Part shown: piece after piece, positions 24,326-34,518 of the stretch
Position numbering within the stretch: the stretch's first letter is position 1
Layout: each line of letters opens with the position of its first letter
From: Deltaproteobacteria bacterium
GTDB lineage: Bacteria; SAR324; NAC60-12
Assembly: GCA_002685535.1 (NCBI GenBank)
Contig: NYXK01000080.1
Location: forward strand, 104,928-168,927
DNA length: 64,000 nt
Direction: 5' to 3'
Program-made: the position numbers and the translations under genes
The notes under the pieces: model-generated
Databases searched by the model: none
What the model saw: only the letters and a program-made list of their open reading frames with translations
What the model was told of the DNA's origin: nothing

Positions 24326-25058
24326 ATGTCAATTTTTCGGCAAGCACACACAACAAACAAGCCCAAAACGGCTTCAGATACAGCCGTCAATGAGTCCATC
24401 TCTGCAAAGTGTCTCCAGAAGAACACATTCTTCAGTTCCCAAAGCTTGCAGCCGAACTACGTTTGATGATTTGGAAGGAAAGCCCTCTGGAACCCCAGAT
24501 TGTCACCATCCACCACGACAAGTTATACGATCATGCTACGGCCTCATACAAACTTGATCCTCTCCTACAAACCGATCGAGAAGCCATAGAGGTGGCTAGG
24601 GCGATTCGTAAGTTGGAGTTCGGCAAGAACCTCGACAGTATCCCGGTATATTTTGACTTCACTCGAGACGCCATCGTATTCACAGACCGTTGCGCACTTA
24701 GAACATTTTTCCAGATTGCGAGCAACGCAAGCTTGACGACATCCAAGGTCCCTTTACGAAAGCAGGTCTTATTTCTCGGATGCAAAAGATGTGTTGAGCA
24801 TTTCTGGGACATGTTCACTCCAAGTGCATACTCTGCAATTGGAAGCCCCAAGAGCTTTGTTCTTTGCAAGTCCCTTCCATCCAGAGTTACCTGGATCAAG
24901 TTTCGTTGGATATATAGGGATAGACTTTCGGCTAGAAAGAAGTACAATGGTCCGCCAATTTTGGTGGTGACTTTGCGTGAGCTCAAAAAGAATTTGGTAT
25001 GTTCAGAACCTCCTAGAGACTCTTATCTTTGATCAATACTCAGGATACGGCCATTTGA
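24326..25058 (+). CDS. 2EXR domain protein, second motif lost, unusual first intron
   Basis: The proposed exons 24326-24385, 24436-24996 and 25044-25058 give 211 residues. FPKLAAELRLMIWKESPLEPQIVTI is a good first block (E-L-R). The second position reads QTDREAIEVARA, so the E-x-R is gone. SIPVYFDFTRDAIVF is kept. The domain frame is closed upstream by a TGA at 24391, and the nearest ATG (24326) is in another frame. A 50 bp intron with the weak donor GTCAAT and a good TTCTTCAG acceptor restores it in phase 0; the alternative is a frameshifted start. The 3' intron (GTATGT..CTCAG, phase 0) leaves a tail of only four residues, DTAI. Confidence 0.7.
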
Positions 25059-26372
25059 GGCCGAAATTTGCTGCTTCGACTTTCGTATATTGTTCTCTCA
25101 ACAAGGATATTGGGGATCAGAGCACTAGGGTATCGCAACAACTGCACATTTTCATGGAGGAAAAAGGGATCTCGGTCTAGCAAAGTTCTGAGAATCCAGA
25201 GTCGGATTGTGAGAGGAGGATGCAGGACTTCTGCCACATCTCGTTTTCTGATATGGCTTGCGTAGTTTAGCCGGGTGTTGAATTTGGTCTCGAGCTCGGA
25301 GGATGATAATGGGCCATAATAAAATAGTCTTTCACGCAATACACAGGCCTCAAAGGGCCTCTGTGACCCCTATTTATAATCGTGAGCATTAAAATAGACG
25401 CCTGGGCGCCAGGAAAAGGCAAAGGAGACTGTCAGGTAGGGGTCGGGACAGGAAGTGAAGCTGTTGCGAGTGCATCATATTTATCAACCTCCTATTCTCT
25501 GCTTTGCTTTCGGTCAGAGTCCTCGAACATGTACACTTTCTTTCGTTTGTCAAGAATATCAGTGGGCTTGAACTAGCGTCTATGCCCTCGCGGACCTCTT
25601 CGTTATTTTCGTTGTCCCCTTAGCAAAAAGCTCTGCAGACATGTGAAGCTAGAACCAACAATAGCAGAAGATTTCGGCTCATTCAACTCGATTATTGAGC
25701 TCACTCTTTGGCTTTTAGTCTCTCGACTGACTTACAGTGCGTTTTAGAGGCCACGTACTTGGAGCTGTAGAAGAAGCGAGGCAATACGAATGGTTGGGTC
25801 TTGGGGTGCTGTATCTTTACTCTGATGATTGACCATGCTTTTCTTCACTGTGGCCACAGACCGATTACATCAACAGAGACTTTAATCGTTCAAATGTCCA
25901 AGATTCTGAGGGCTTGAGTATCTGACCAAAAGCAAAAGGCTGAATAATCAACGGTAGACTTCAAACATCTACAGATTCTGAATTCACTACCGAGATCTTG
26001 GGCATGATTACCTGTACATCGCATCACTGGTGGGCAAGATGCGGAAAAGAATCCAATCATGTGCTTTTATTTGTAGTTCTCAATACGACGCTTAGGCAGA
26101 AATCGGTTTTTGGAAAGACCTCGTGTGCTAACATGGCGTCCCCTTAACGAATGACACATGCCCTGCAAATACCTCAGCATAAGAGGATCTCTCTTGACAC
26201 ATCATCCAGTCCGATAGGCCCAGATTCACTGCAGTTCCAGACCAAAATATCATCCAGTATCCATGCCAGCTACCAATGTCCTTATGTGCAGCGACCATTC
26301 CTATGTGTGCCAAGAAGGTAGTCGGCGGAAGAGGTGCTCGATGCAGCTGGTTCAGACGAGCGAGAAAGGTCT
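25059..26372. other. Intergenic, no gene seen
   Basis: About 1.3 kb at the point where the array switches back to a minus-strand member. No supportable coding frame or repeat. Confidence 0.5.
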
Positions 26373-27179
26373 TCAAGTGGAGAGGATTGATCCGGAACTC
26401 AAGCGGGCAACTGGCTTGGTTGTCTCTTCTCCGTTTCGCTTCTTTCGAATGTTCTGCTCTAGCGTTAGCTGGTGCGGCAAAGGAGGTGGAGGATAGTAGC
26501 ATACCATCATTGTGCGAAGGGCCTTGCGTGTCATCGATTTAACAATGGGAGAGTGTGCGGATCCATCAGCGTTGGCGATACGGTCGATCTTGAGATTCCT
26601 CGCGTTGATTGCCTGGATAATATCAGACTCGACTCCGCGAGCTAAGCCCGAATCTCGAGAGAGAACAATGTATTCTGGCTGGCCACAATGATCAAGCAGC
26701 TGCTGATTGAGATCGAAATGGCCGGATCTCACGTTTTTGATAGCAAGACAACGAAGTGTGGCTGGGTGTTTGATGGCCATGCTATCAATCAGGTTTTGCT
26801 GAGCGACTCTGCTTGGTAGAAAGGAGACTCCGAAGAAATGACTAGCCAGGATGGGACCTTGAAAATAAAGTGCATCTTTACTAGGATTGAGGTAGCAGAT
26901 GCGGCCTTGAAGGCTAGTTCCAACGAAGTTGATCTGGAATGCCGGCGTCAATCGACTCAAAGCAACCTTGCGAGAGTCATGGCAGAGTTGCAGCAGCGCA
27001 TGGTGCTTGTAGGTCATCTTGATAATTGGACGACCGGCGTGATTAAGTCGGGCACCGAAATCAGGGTACTCAATAGATATAATCTGACCGTCGTGGAAGC
27101 AATTCTCCCAGATCATGTATTGGAGTTCAAGGTGGAGCTTTGCGAAAATGGTAAACTTCTTCAGGCTTGCGACGGTCAT
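26373..27179 (-). CDS. 2EXR domain protein
   Basis: Exon 1 (27179-26505) and exon 2 (26453-26373) join in phase 0 over a 51 bp intron (GTATGC..CTAAC..GCAG, with a textbook branch site): 251 residues. FTIFAKLHLELQYMIWENC has the first motif as E-L-Q and LQLCHDSRKVALSRL the second as D-S-R; both are eroded. CYLNPSKDALYFQG is the third block. The frame reads through the intron without a stop, giving a 268-residue alternative; I prefer splicing because the sister genes have an intron at the same place. The tail is basic (NIRKKRNGEETTKP..). Confidence 0.85.
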   Translation of the reverse strand: MTVASLKKFTIFAKLHLELQYMIWENCFHDGQIISIEYPDFGARLNHAGRPIIKMTYKHHALLQLCHDSRKVALSRLTPAFQINFVGTSLQGRICYLNPSKDALYFQGPILASHFFGVSFLPSRVAQQNLIDSMAIKHPATLRCLAIKNVRSGHFDLNQQLLDHCGQPEYIVLSRDSGLARGVESDIIQAINARNLKIDRIANADGSAHSPIVKSMTRKALRTMMVCYYPPPPLPHQLTLEQNIRKKRNGEETTKPVARLSSGSILST

Positions 27180-28708
27180 ATTGGGAGCTCTCTGAAGTAG
27201 GAGTCCAGTGGAGGGATCGATATTCTAAATGACCCAGCGTTAGCATCTAAGAGCAGAAGTAATTGCACCATGCGCTCCAAGGATCGCGGGCGGATTGGGA
27301 AGAAGGGACTTCCCTGCCATTCGGCAAGCCAATCTAGGAGAGCTTGGTCGATCATGACTATCGTGCTTGGTCGAGAAGGAAGTCTCGTTGGGAAATTGTA
27401 GTCCGGAGCGTGGAACGATGAAGTTGGAGTCGGAGTTTCTATCCTCAGACTTCTCGACCTTTGTCGGCAACCAATGAACAGCAGGTGGGACTAGTCTTAA
27501 GCAAGAACACGTGCTACGCACTGATTACGAACAGCTGAATATCAGTAAAATGATGCTGAAAAGGCTTCTTTTTGAATTATCTCTGGGGTTTTCGTTCCAG
27601 TGAGCAGAGCTTATTGCCCACTCCGGAGCATGCACTTGGCTTTAATTTCCCAAACTTTTGATGATTGTGAATTCTCGAGAGCATTATCTTTATTCGAGAA
27701 AGTCTCAAGTGACCCAAGATATGTTTGATCAGTCTCAGTCAACGTGGTGTATCTCTCAAGTGTATTGCGTTGTTTATTTGGATCAAAATACCCCTTTCAA
27801 GCTCGCGTAGCACCCCTTCGAGTTGATTGGGTTAGCACGCGAACGGACCACGCTGCAACTTAACGCATAATTCTGGCACCATCAAAGCCAAGAACAAGTA
27901 TTGCTTGAAGAACTGGATGAATTGTCTAAATTTTAACTACGTATCTTCATTGTCAAGATCCCCCCTGCGTAATGCTCTCTTTGTGCACGTGTGAAGTCTG
28001 TCGTCCTAAGTACCTAGGTGCAATTCTTTCAGCCTGTCACGAGGAACATCAAACCACCACCAAGCCTCCATTTGGAGCGAAGAAGTATTCAAAGACATCA
28101 GCATAGCTCCATGATAGCTATGTACAGCCGGCGGTTCCGTACAGCTCAAGCAACTAAGCAAGATTACATGCTCAGGCACCAATTAACTGGCCCATGGCGT
28201 TAAACCGCTCTTGGTGAGCTCAGAAATAAGTCTTCTTAACTTAGTTCTAAACAGATAGTGATCGTCGTTGACTGATCCCGCCCATCTTCCTCCAAGACAA
28301 GTCGTGGACAAAGTTATCGCTACCCTATCATCATGTGACCAGTGAATGACTGCATTTACCTGGATACTCCACCTGTAATTGCTCGACAGTCAATTGACGG
28401 ATATTGCTAATTCGTCATGCTGGAATACTTTCCAGTGTATCATTTGGTGCATCGGAACCCCGATATTCAACATTCTGATATGAAAAGGGTGCTATTTTCT
28501 CAGTCACTCAATCAGCCGAGAATAATAATTCATTGCCCTCATTGGTCTACTTCACTTGCCACAAGCTCTCCAAGAATGACTATAGAGACAAATATCTACT
28601 TGACTTAAAGGTGTAGAGATAATACAGACTTTTCGTGATTCCGTTCCACTCTGACTGTCTTCTTCATTTCTGGAAACCATTAGTCGAGCTGGTTCAAAAT
28701 TATTGTCT
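27180..28708. other. Intergenic, no gene seen
   Basis: About 1.5 kb. A 93-codon minus frame at 27240-27521 lacks an ATG and resembles no family. Confidence 0.45.
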
Positions 28709-29958
28709 ATGCGCATTACAAAGAGCATCAACACCATGTTTCTCTCAAGACCTAGGGAAGTCACTTTCGCTGGACTTGAAGCGTTCTGTCTTGATAATGA
28801 CTCCATGAACCGGGGTCTCATAGACGGATACCCCGGCCAGTCCTGGCTTCGTAAAGACACACCTGTGGGCTTTTCTGTTCATCATTCGCGTCCAAGTGGT
28901 AATCGGCTCTCAGTAGACTTGACCTCTCACCCAGGTAGCAATCTCCGACCAGTTTTAGTCTCCGAGATCTTCCCAGCTTCGACGTCTCATATCTCAGCTC
29001 CCGCTGCTCGTCGGCCTTTCCCAAGATTCTCTGTGGGACCCATGGTTGAATCATCCCATCAGAGAATCAAGTTCTCTGACGGACAGATCAAAGTAAGTTC
29101 TCACAGCTCTTTGCCAAAGGCTATTGCTAACCGAGGGTTTGTAGAGACTGAGCCAAGCTAAACGATCACAGCTAGCTTCTGAACGAGCCTTGACCTTCTG
29201 TCCTTTCGAGAGACTTCCCGATGAGTTGCGATGTATGATCTACGCCCTAATGATCCCAGGTACGCGAATCATCGAGATCAAATAGCCGAAGCGAGGCCGC
29301 GATGGAGAGCACAGAGGCAATTTCATGCTCTCGTACGACTTCCCTGCTATCCTCTACATCTCTTCCGAAGCACGCGAGTTGCCCACGAGAATCTTGAACT
29401 ACAAGAGATCATTCCGAAGCAACTTGAATGGACGTGGTATCTACTACAATCCAGCACGCGATTCGCTTCTCTTCCACAGCCTTCCCCTGTTCGAGAAATT
29501 TTTTGGCTCCAACTTCACATCGTTGGCGGACCGACCTGATCGGTATCAGCTTATTGACCAGACCAAAGCAATCGAGGCACCTTTGTTCCTCGCAATCAAC
29601 TTTGCTTGGGAATTGTGTATCACCCCAGATACATTCAAGCTCCTTGGACAACCGCGAAACATCATTCTAGCCCGAAAAAGTGGACCTCCTAGTAATATGG
29701 ATGGATATGCCGTTGACGATATCATCCGTGCATTAGGTCCAGGAGCAGAGACTACTTTTGGCGAACATATCACTCCGCCCAGGAGAGTCTGCCGTATGGC
29801 TTTTAAAGAATTGATAGACAGTATTGTAAGTTTTCTCGGGCTCAGGTAGTCTGAGTGCAACTGCTTACTCCGATCAGGATAAGTGTGATCTCCCAGAGGA
29901 TCATTCGGACCATCCTCAAACCGCCGTCAGGGTGGGATTGGTAGCTTGGCGATGGTGA
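28709..29958 (+). pseudogene. 2EXR gene with in-frame TAG inside the domain
   Basis: Exon 1 (28709-29092, Ser/Arg/Pro-rich N-terminus), exon 2 (29145-29825) and exon 3 (29878-29958) join across two 52 bp introns with good sites (GTAAGT..TTTGTAG; GTAAGT..GATCAG). Exon 2 reads FCPFERLPDELRCMIYALMI (first motif E-L-R), then PGTRIIEIK, then a TAG at 29283-29285, and continues in the same frame through YDFPAILYISSEARELPTRI (second, E-A-R) and GIYYNPARDSLLFH to a normal 3' intron and a 26-residue tail. No splice pair removes the stop. The rest is intact, so the lesion is a single recent nonsense change, a sequencing error, or read-through. Confidence 0.7.
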
Positions 29959-30523
29959 CAGCTACCACCTAAACGGTGGGGTCCGGGCTTGAAAAGCGCA
30001 ATTCCTTCAACGTGGCAGCCGCCTTTTAGAGATCATGGGAAGATATTTGATGATTTGTTGTTATGACGTTGTCCTTTTGAACGCGTGCCCAGGCTTCTTG
30101 CCAAGTGGTTGAAGCTGGAAGAACTGGCAGTGGGACAATGAGGATTGGTCAGACTACTGCTTCTCTCGTTTAGCTTTTCTCTATGTACATAGTGAAACAA
30201 TGAGACCACTTCTATGTGACCCCTCGGAGCGTCCTACGTCGTGAATGGCTTACTCATCGAGGGAGGTGGCGTCGCCAATCCTGCCATCCCACTCTTGACA
30301 AACACCTCGCCTTTATCTCTTGACGTGGGACGAACAGCAAGAAGTTGAGGTTGTTGAAGTTTGAAGGGGTACGCAGATTGTTGAAAATCTCTCTGGAAAC
30401 GTTCACACCAAGTGTAATGAGCAAGTTCGTGTTTTGATGAAGCTTGCACTGCTGGCCGTCGGCACTCTCAAATCTAGTCCCTTAACCGAACCCACCCTCA
30501 CTTGAGAGCGTGATCTAGCAGCA
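29959..30523. other. Intergenic, end of the 2EXR array
   Basis: About 560 bp separating the array from the amine oxidase gene; nothing recognisable. Confidence 0.5.
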
Positions 30524-32056
30524 ATGTCCGAAATATTCGACACGATAATCATCGGCGCAGGTCTCAGCGGTCTTCAGGCAGCTCTAGATCTCCATTCAGC
30601 AAAACGCTCCTTCCTCGTTCTTGAAGCCCGCTCCAGAGTTGGAGGGAAGACCAAATCCGTAGAACGTACAGACGGGAAAGGGATCCAGGAGCTTGGTGCA
30701 GCATGGCTCAACGACACCAACCAGTCTTACGTTTGGGAATATGCCAAGAGGTTCGGACTGACACCTGTGGTGCAAAACACCGAGGGTTTAGTGGCTGCTG
30801 AAGATGCGCATGGGATTTGCCACATGTTCCCGTTTGGCGAACTTCCGAAATTTGGAGAGGCGGTCCGAAGCAATATCGTGACGTTGAGAGATGAAGTTGA
30901 GAGGGCTTCCTTGGACCCAGAGACCTTCAAGGAGCCGATGTGCGATAAGTTGGATGGACTTTCGTTCGAGCAGTATTGCACAGACTTGGGTGCTGGTCCT
31001 GAAGCGCTGCTCACTGCGAGGGTGTGGTCGAGGGGAACACTTGGTCAAGACCCTTGCGTACCTGGAAGTGTGTCGTGGTGTAAGGCTATCCCATCTCTTT
31101 TACACCAGTCTCTTTGCCTCAATTCATCCAGGTTTACAGTAACTCGGAAAGTACTCCCTGTTTGCCTTGACCAATTTTCTCAGCATAGCTTCCCCACCAA
31201 CCTTTGAGTCACTCACTGACTCATCGAAAAGGGGCTGGGACTTTTGAATCTGCGATATGATGGAAAGAATGGAGCTCAATATCTTCGTCTCCAAGAAGGC
31301 ACGCAATCGATTGCCAACGGGATATCCAAGCTACTTCCCGCAGACTCGATACGACTCAACACAGCAGTCACTTCCATTGCTCAAAGCTCAGTCAACTCAT
31401 ACACCATCACCACCTCTGGAGATGAAACATTCAATTGCCGAAAAGTCATTCTCAGCATCCCCTCGCCAGCTTACAAAAACATAAGTTTCGACCCTCCTCT
31501 TCCCTCACCCAAAGCCACGTACACACAGTCCGTTCGCTACGGCACCTTCGTGAAGCTCATCTGCCTGTTCAAAATCCCCTTTTGGAAACGCCAAGGAGCT
31601 TGCGGCCTAGCACAGAGCTTTCGAGGACCGATCAATCACTGCAGAGATACTTCAGTACCAGATCAAGGCAACTTCGCACTGACCTGCTTCCTCTGTGCCG
31701 AACCAGGAAGAAAATGGCTCAGTCTTAATGGAGATGACAGAATCGAAGTGGTGCTCAAACAACTAGGGTCTTTATTCGGCGTAGGATTCGAGGTTGTGAA
31801 GGATGAGTTCGTTGACTCCATCACTTCTGGATGGACTGAAGATCCATGGGCTGGATGGGGCTGCCCATTTGCTACTCGACCACCCGGCTTGCAACTTGGT
31901 GTTGAAAATGCCAGTGAGAAAGGTGGTGGTCTGTACTTTGTTGGTACGGAGTTTGCCACTGACTGGAGGGGATATATGGAAGGAGCGCTGAGAAGTGGAA
32001 AAGAAGGTGCAAAGCAGGTCTTGGCTGACTTGATGCTTGAAAGTCAGCTGAAATGA
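30524..32056 (+). CDS. Flavin-containing amine oxidase, probably frameshifted
   Basis: The N-terminus FDTIIIGAGLSGLQAAL with LEARSRVGGKTKS is the FAD-binding start of the monoamine oxidase family (PF01593), which oxidises amines to aldehydes, ammonia and hydrogen peroxide. LGAAWLNDTNQS and ARVWSRGTLGQDP follow. The next family block, TLAYLEVCRG, is readable just after position 31052 but in the +1 frame, ending at a good donor (GTAAGG at 31080). It splices in phase 0 to 31232 (GLGLLNLRYDGKNG..). The C-terminal FAD motif GLYFVGTEFATDWRGYMEGA and the stop at 32056 are intact. Removing the shift with an intron would delete the conserved ARVW block, so I favour an indel of one or more bases near 31050. 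Confidence 0.75.
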
Positions 32057-32294
32057 TAATTTACTCGCTCCTTAAACTCCTCAAAGCTCAACAAAGGCGA
32101 TTATCTTTGTCAGCAGAATACAAATTGCCACCCCGCCAGACTGTGGTCAGTCTTCCAAAGCAGAGAGCAAAAGATCTGACTTGTCATAGTGAAGCTGGTC
32201 CATGATCGGGGTGTTGTCCAAGCCACCTAGCGTTTTCCAGCGCCTGTATCAGATGTCCTCAACCCTTTTTTGTCCGCCCGAATTCTCATCTTCT

Positions 32295-32713
32295 TCATAA
32301 AGCCGCTGCTGGCGTCGGACCATCCGTCATTGTGACACCAGCCAGTCCCACACAGTCAGCAGGTCTCGTCCCCTACAATACTCAGCGTCAGCTTCAGGGA
32401 AACTTCTTCAACGCTAAACAATCTCATCCTCGGGCGACATACGGTGCAACAGCTCAGGTACTTTCCTAAACATGGAGCGCCGCCTATCAGGTTACCTGCC
32501 GAGAGCCACAGAGTCAGCTCATTTTACCACGTTAACTCCCGGTAATACTGGGGGAAACTACGTACAGAGCCAGCCAGCTTGAGAATTGCTGAGAACACCA
32601 ATCAAGCCCACGGGACAGCAAGCTTGCAATTGCTCAACTACATTGGGGCAATGCACTTTTGCAGAAATAGGGGCTAAGGTGAGAATGAAGGCGAGCAGAT
32701 GAGCATGCTTCAT
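32295..32713 (-). CDS. Hydrophobin-like secreted protein, eight cysteines
   Basis: Exons 32713-32566, 32495-32443 and 32372-32295, separated by two 70 bp introns (GTACGT..CGGCAG, phase 1; GTATGT..TTGTAG, phase 0), give 92 residues. MKHAHLLAFILTLAPISA is a signal peptide. The mature part has exactly eight cysteines in the order C-CC-C-C-CC-C, with gaps of 9, 16, 7, 6 and 7. That is the hydrophobin arrangement, and the segments between are largely uncharged (CPVGLIGVLSNSQAGWLC, CCTGTRPADCVGLAG). Hydrophobins coat hyphae and spores at air-water interfaces through four disulfides. The gap of 7 between the fourth and fifth cysteines is short for class I, so it may be a hydrophobin-like relative. 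Single-exon scanning shows only the first 66 codons. Confidence 0.75.
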
Positions 32714-32804
32714 GGTAAAGAGATCAAGATCGAAGAAAGAAATTCGAAGTGCACGCAAGAATCCGAAGAAGAGCTAGAAGGAATGATCTGGGAATTATGG
32801 AAAG

Positions 32805-32813
32805 CATATATAC
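32805..32813 (-). promoter_or_regulatory. TATA box upstream of the hydrophobin-like gene
   Basis: On the minus strand GGTATATATGC lies about 95 bp before the ATG at 32713, a normal distance for a strongly expressed fungal gene. Activity is inferred from motif and position only. Confidence 0.4.
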
Positions 32814-33068
32814 CACTGCCTCAGACGAGCTTCCCAGCTGGGGCAGCAGATTGACAACTTTCAGCATGGTATCGAGTCATAGTGTTGAGCCACGTTGCAC
32901 GAAGATCGAGTCTACCGATCACGTATGACATTGATCCACCAAGACCCCGAAATTCCACCCCAAATTCCACACCACCCCGCTATCGTCCCCATACCAGTTC
33001 CAAAGCAGCAGATCCTCCATTCACTCTGCGCTTCTTCGTCCTCTGTGCAACACAATCCTCCAATATCC

Positions 33069-33366
33069 TCATTTCTTCCTTAGCTTTCGTGCGACCCAGT
33101 CTCGGAACTGGTTGCCCATTGGGACGACGGGACAGGCAGGAGCTGGGATGAAAGTGACGACTGGTGTTGGGCCGTGAGAGGTGGTGAGGATGGGCGTGGT
33201 GATGGTGGTGGTGGTGTGGTCGGCAGATATTGAGGTGGCTTTGTGGTAGTAGCCTGCTGCTACTGTGATTGTTGTTTCTTTGGCCTGTCCTGGTTGGACG
33301 AGACAGAGAGAGAGAGGTGAGGGGGAGGACGAGGAGAAGTGTTCCGATCTTCCGGATGATAGCCAT
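33069..33366 (-). CDS. Small secreted protein split by a CT-repeat frameshift (model uncertain)
   Basis: An ATG at 33366 opens MAIIRKIGTLLLVLPLTSLS, a clear signal peptide. The frame then runs into His/Arg-rich sequence. The frame one base later, entered inside a TC/CT dinucleotide tract near 33300-33315, continues as QPGQAKETTITVAAGYYHKA, Thr/Pro-rich with C-ending codons, and ends VARKLRKK-stop at 33069. One extra CT unit would fuse the two into one secreted protein of about 100 residues. No intron fits the gap. Either the repeat length is polymorphic or miscalled, or the product is the unshifted 128-residue frame (33366-32980). Confidence 0.4.
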
Positions 33367-33765
33367 TTTGACGAGTTGGGTGTGGTGTTGGTCTTGTGTG
33401 AGTGGCTTTTGGTTGATGGTTGGACAGAGATTTGGTGAGTCTTATGTGTTGGTGGGCAACGGTTGGTTGGTAACGAAAAGGTTGGAGACGTTGATGCTGA
33501 CGAGGGAATCAAAATAAGATCGAATAGAGAGCGTTGGCCTCGCTTGAGGGATTGGGCACTCGTCTGCGCTCAGGCCAGCCCTAGGATACTGGCACCCATC
33601 AAGGCTCCAACACGAAACAACAGAAAAGGACATATACACCACAGAACAAATACCAGATTCTCTCATATCGGCTTCACTCATCTCCAGTAGCGAAATTCTT
33701 CGTCTCTAGTACCTATAGTCAATCCTTAATCAGACCGCTGAAGTTGGACGTAGAGCAGAAGCTTG

Positions 33766-34149
33766 ATGACGAGATGGGTACTCTTCATCCTTCTCGCCTT
33801 GTTGCCCCTCCTTGCGCACGAGAAACCAACCACCACCACGGCCACGTCTAGCCCGAACATAATGAGCACCAGCTTCCTCCCAGATGTCTCCATCAGAGTC
33901 GATTCCACCATATCCAATTTCCTCAACACCTCTGGCAACCAGCAATCACTCCAATTCGGCGAAAGTGTCCGCAAGGCATTGCTGATTGGCGAGACGAAGC
34001 TTGTGGCGGCTAGGTCCTTGGTAACCGATGTGCTGGTGTATACAGTCATCGAAGCGCTTGAGTTTGTTGAAAGTGGCATCAGTGATTTTGGCAACTTCAT
34101 GGTCGTAGAAGGGGAAGTCTGCATTCCTGTGTCAGCCGAGGCACCATGA
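33766..34149 (+). CDS. Possible small secreted protein, antisense to the next entry
   Basis: Uninterrupted 127-codon frame from ATG 33766: MTRWVLFILLALLPLLAHEK resembles a signal peptide and the rest is mixed (VDSTISNFLNTSGNQQSL, LVTDVLVYTVIEALEFVESG). The opposite strand in codon register also looks protein-like but contains a stop, so the strand is undecided. No family recognised. Confidence 0.3.
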   Translation: MTRWVLFILLALLPLLAHEKPTTTTATSSPNIMSTSFLPDVSIRVDSTISNFLNTSGNQQSLQFGESVRKALLIGETKLVAARSLVTDVLVYTVIEALEFVESGISDFGNFMVVEGEVCIPVSAEAP

Positions 34150-34518
34150 AGTACAGTGGAAGGAGAGTGGGATTTGTAGAAAAGGAGAATGAAGCTATAC
34201 CTGGATTGAAATCTCGCTTGCCGATGAGAGGTCGTCTCCAGGGGGGTAACTGGGGCAGGAAGCAGTACGAGGCTCCGTGATTTCGGCAAAGGAGAAGTGT
34301 TCTTGGGAAGAAACCTTGAACACTGGAGCATCATGTTCATCCTTGCTGGGATAGCCCATGGTAACAGGGTTCTTGAAAGTGTCATCAGCTGGGTCGATGT
34401 TACCGAAGGTGTTTCTAAGATGGCTGCCAGCAAGACTGACGGCCATGAGAGGGCTAAAGAGGAGGAGGAGCGCATATTGCCATCGTCGATCTGACATGTT
34501 CGGGAGCTTGAAAGCCAT
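34097..34518 (-). CDS. Possible secreted protein, 3' end uncertain
   Basis: ATG 34518 starts a frame whose hydrophobic segment WQYALLLLFSPLMAVSLAG sits at about residues 13-31, giving a likely signal sequence. It is followed by NTFGNIDPADDTFKNPVT and a single Cys-containing segment. A donor (GTATAG, 34200) and acceptor (GACACAG, ending 34127) give a 106-codon first exon. In phase 0 the protein ends nine residues later. A longer, more protein-like continuation (ADFPFYDHEVAKITDATFNK..) lies in another frame down to 33730, with one TGA inside it. The gene may be broken or its splicing misread. No family recognised. Confidence 0.4.
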
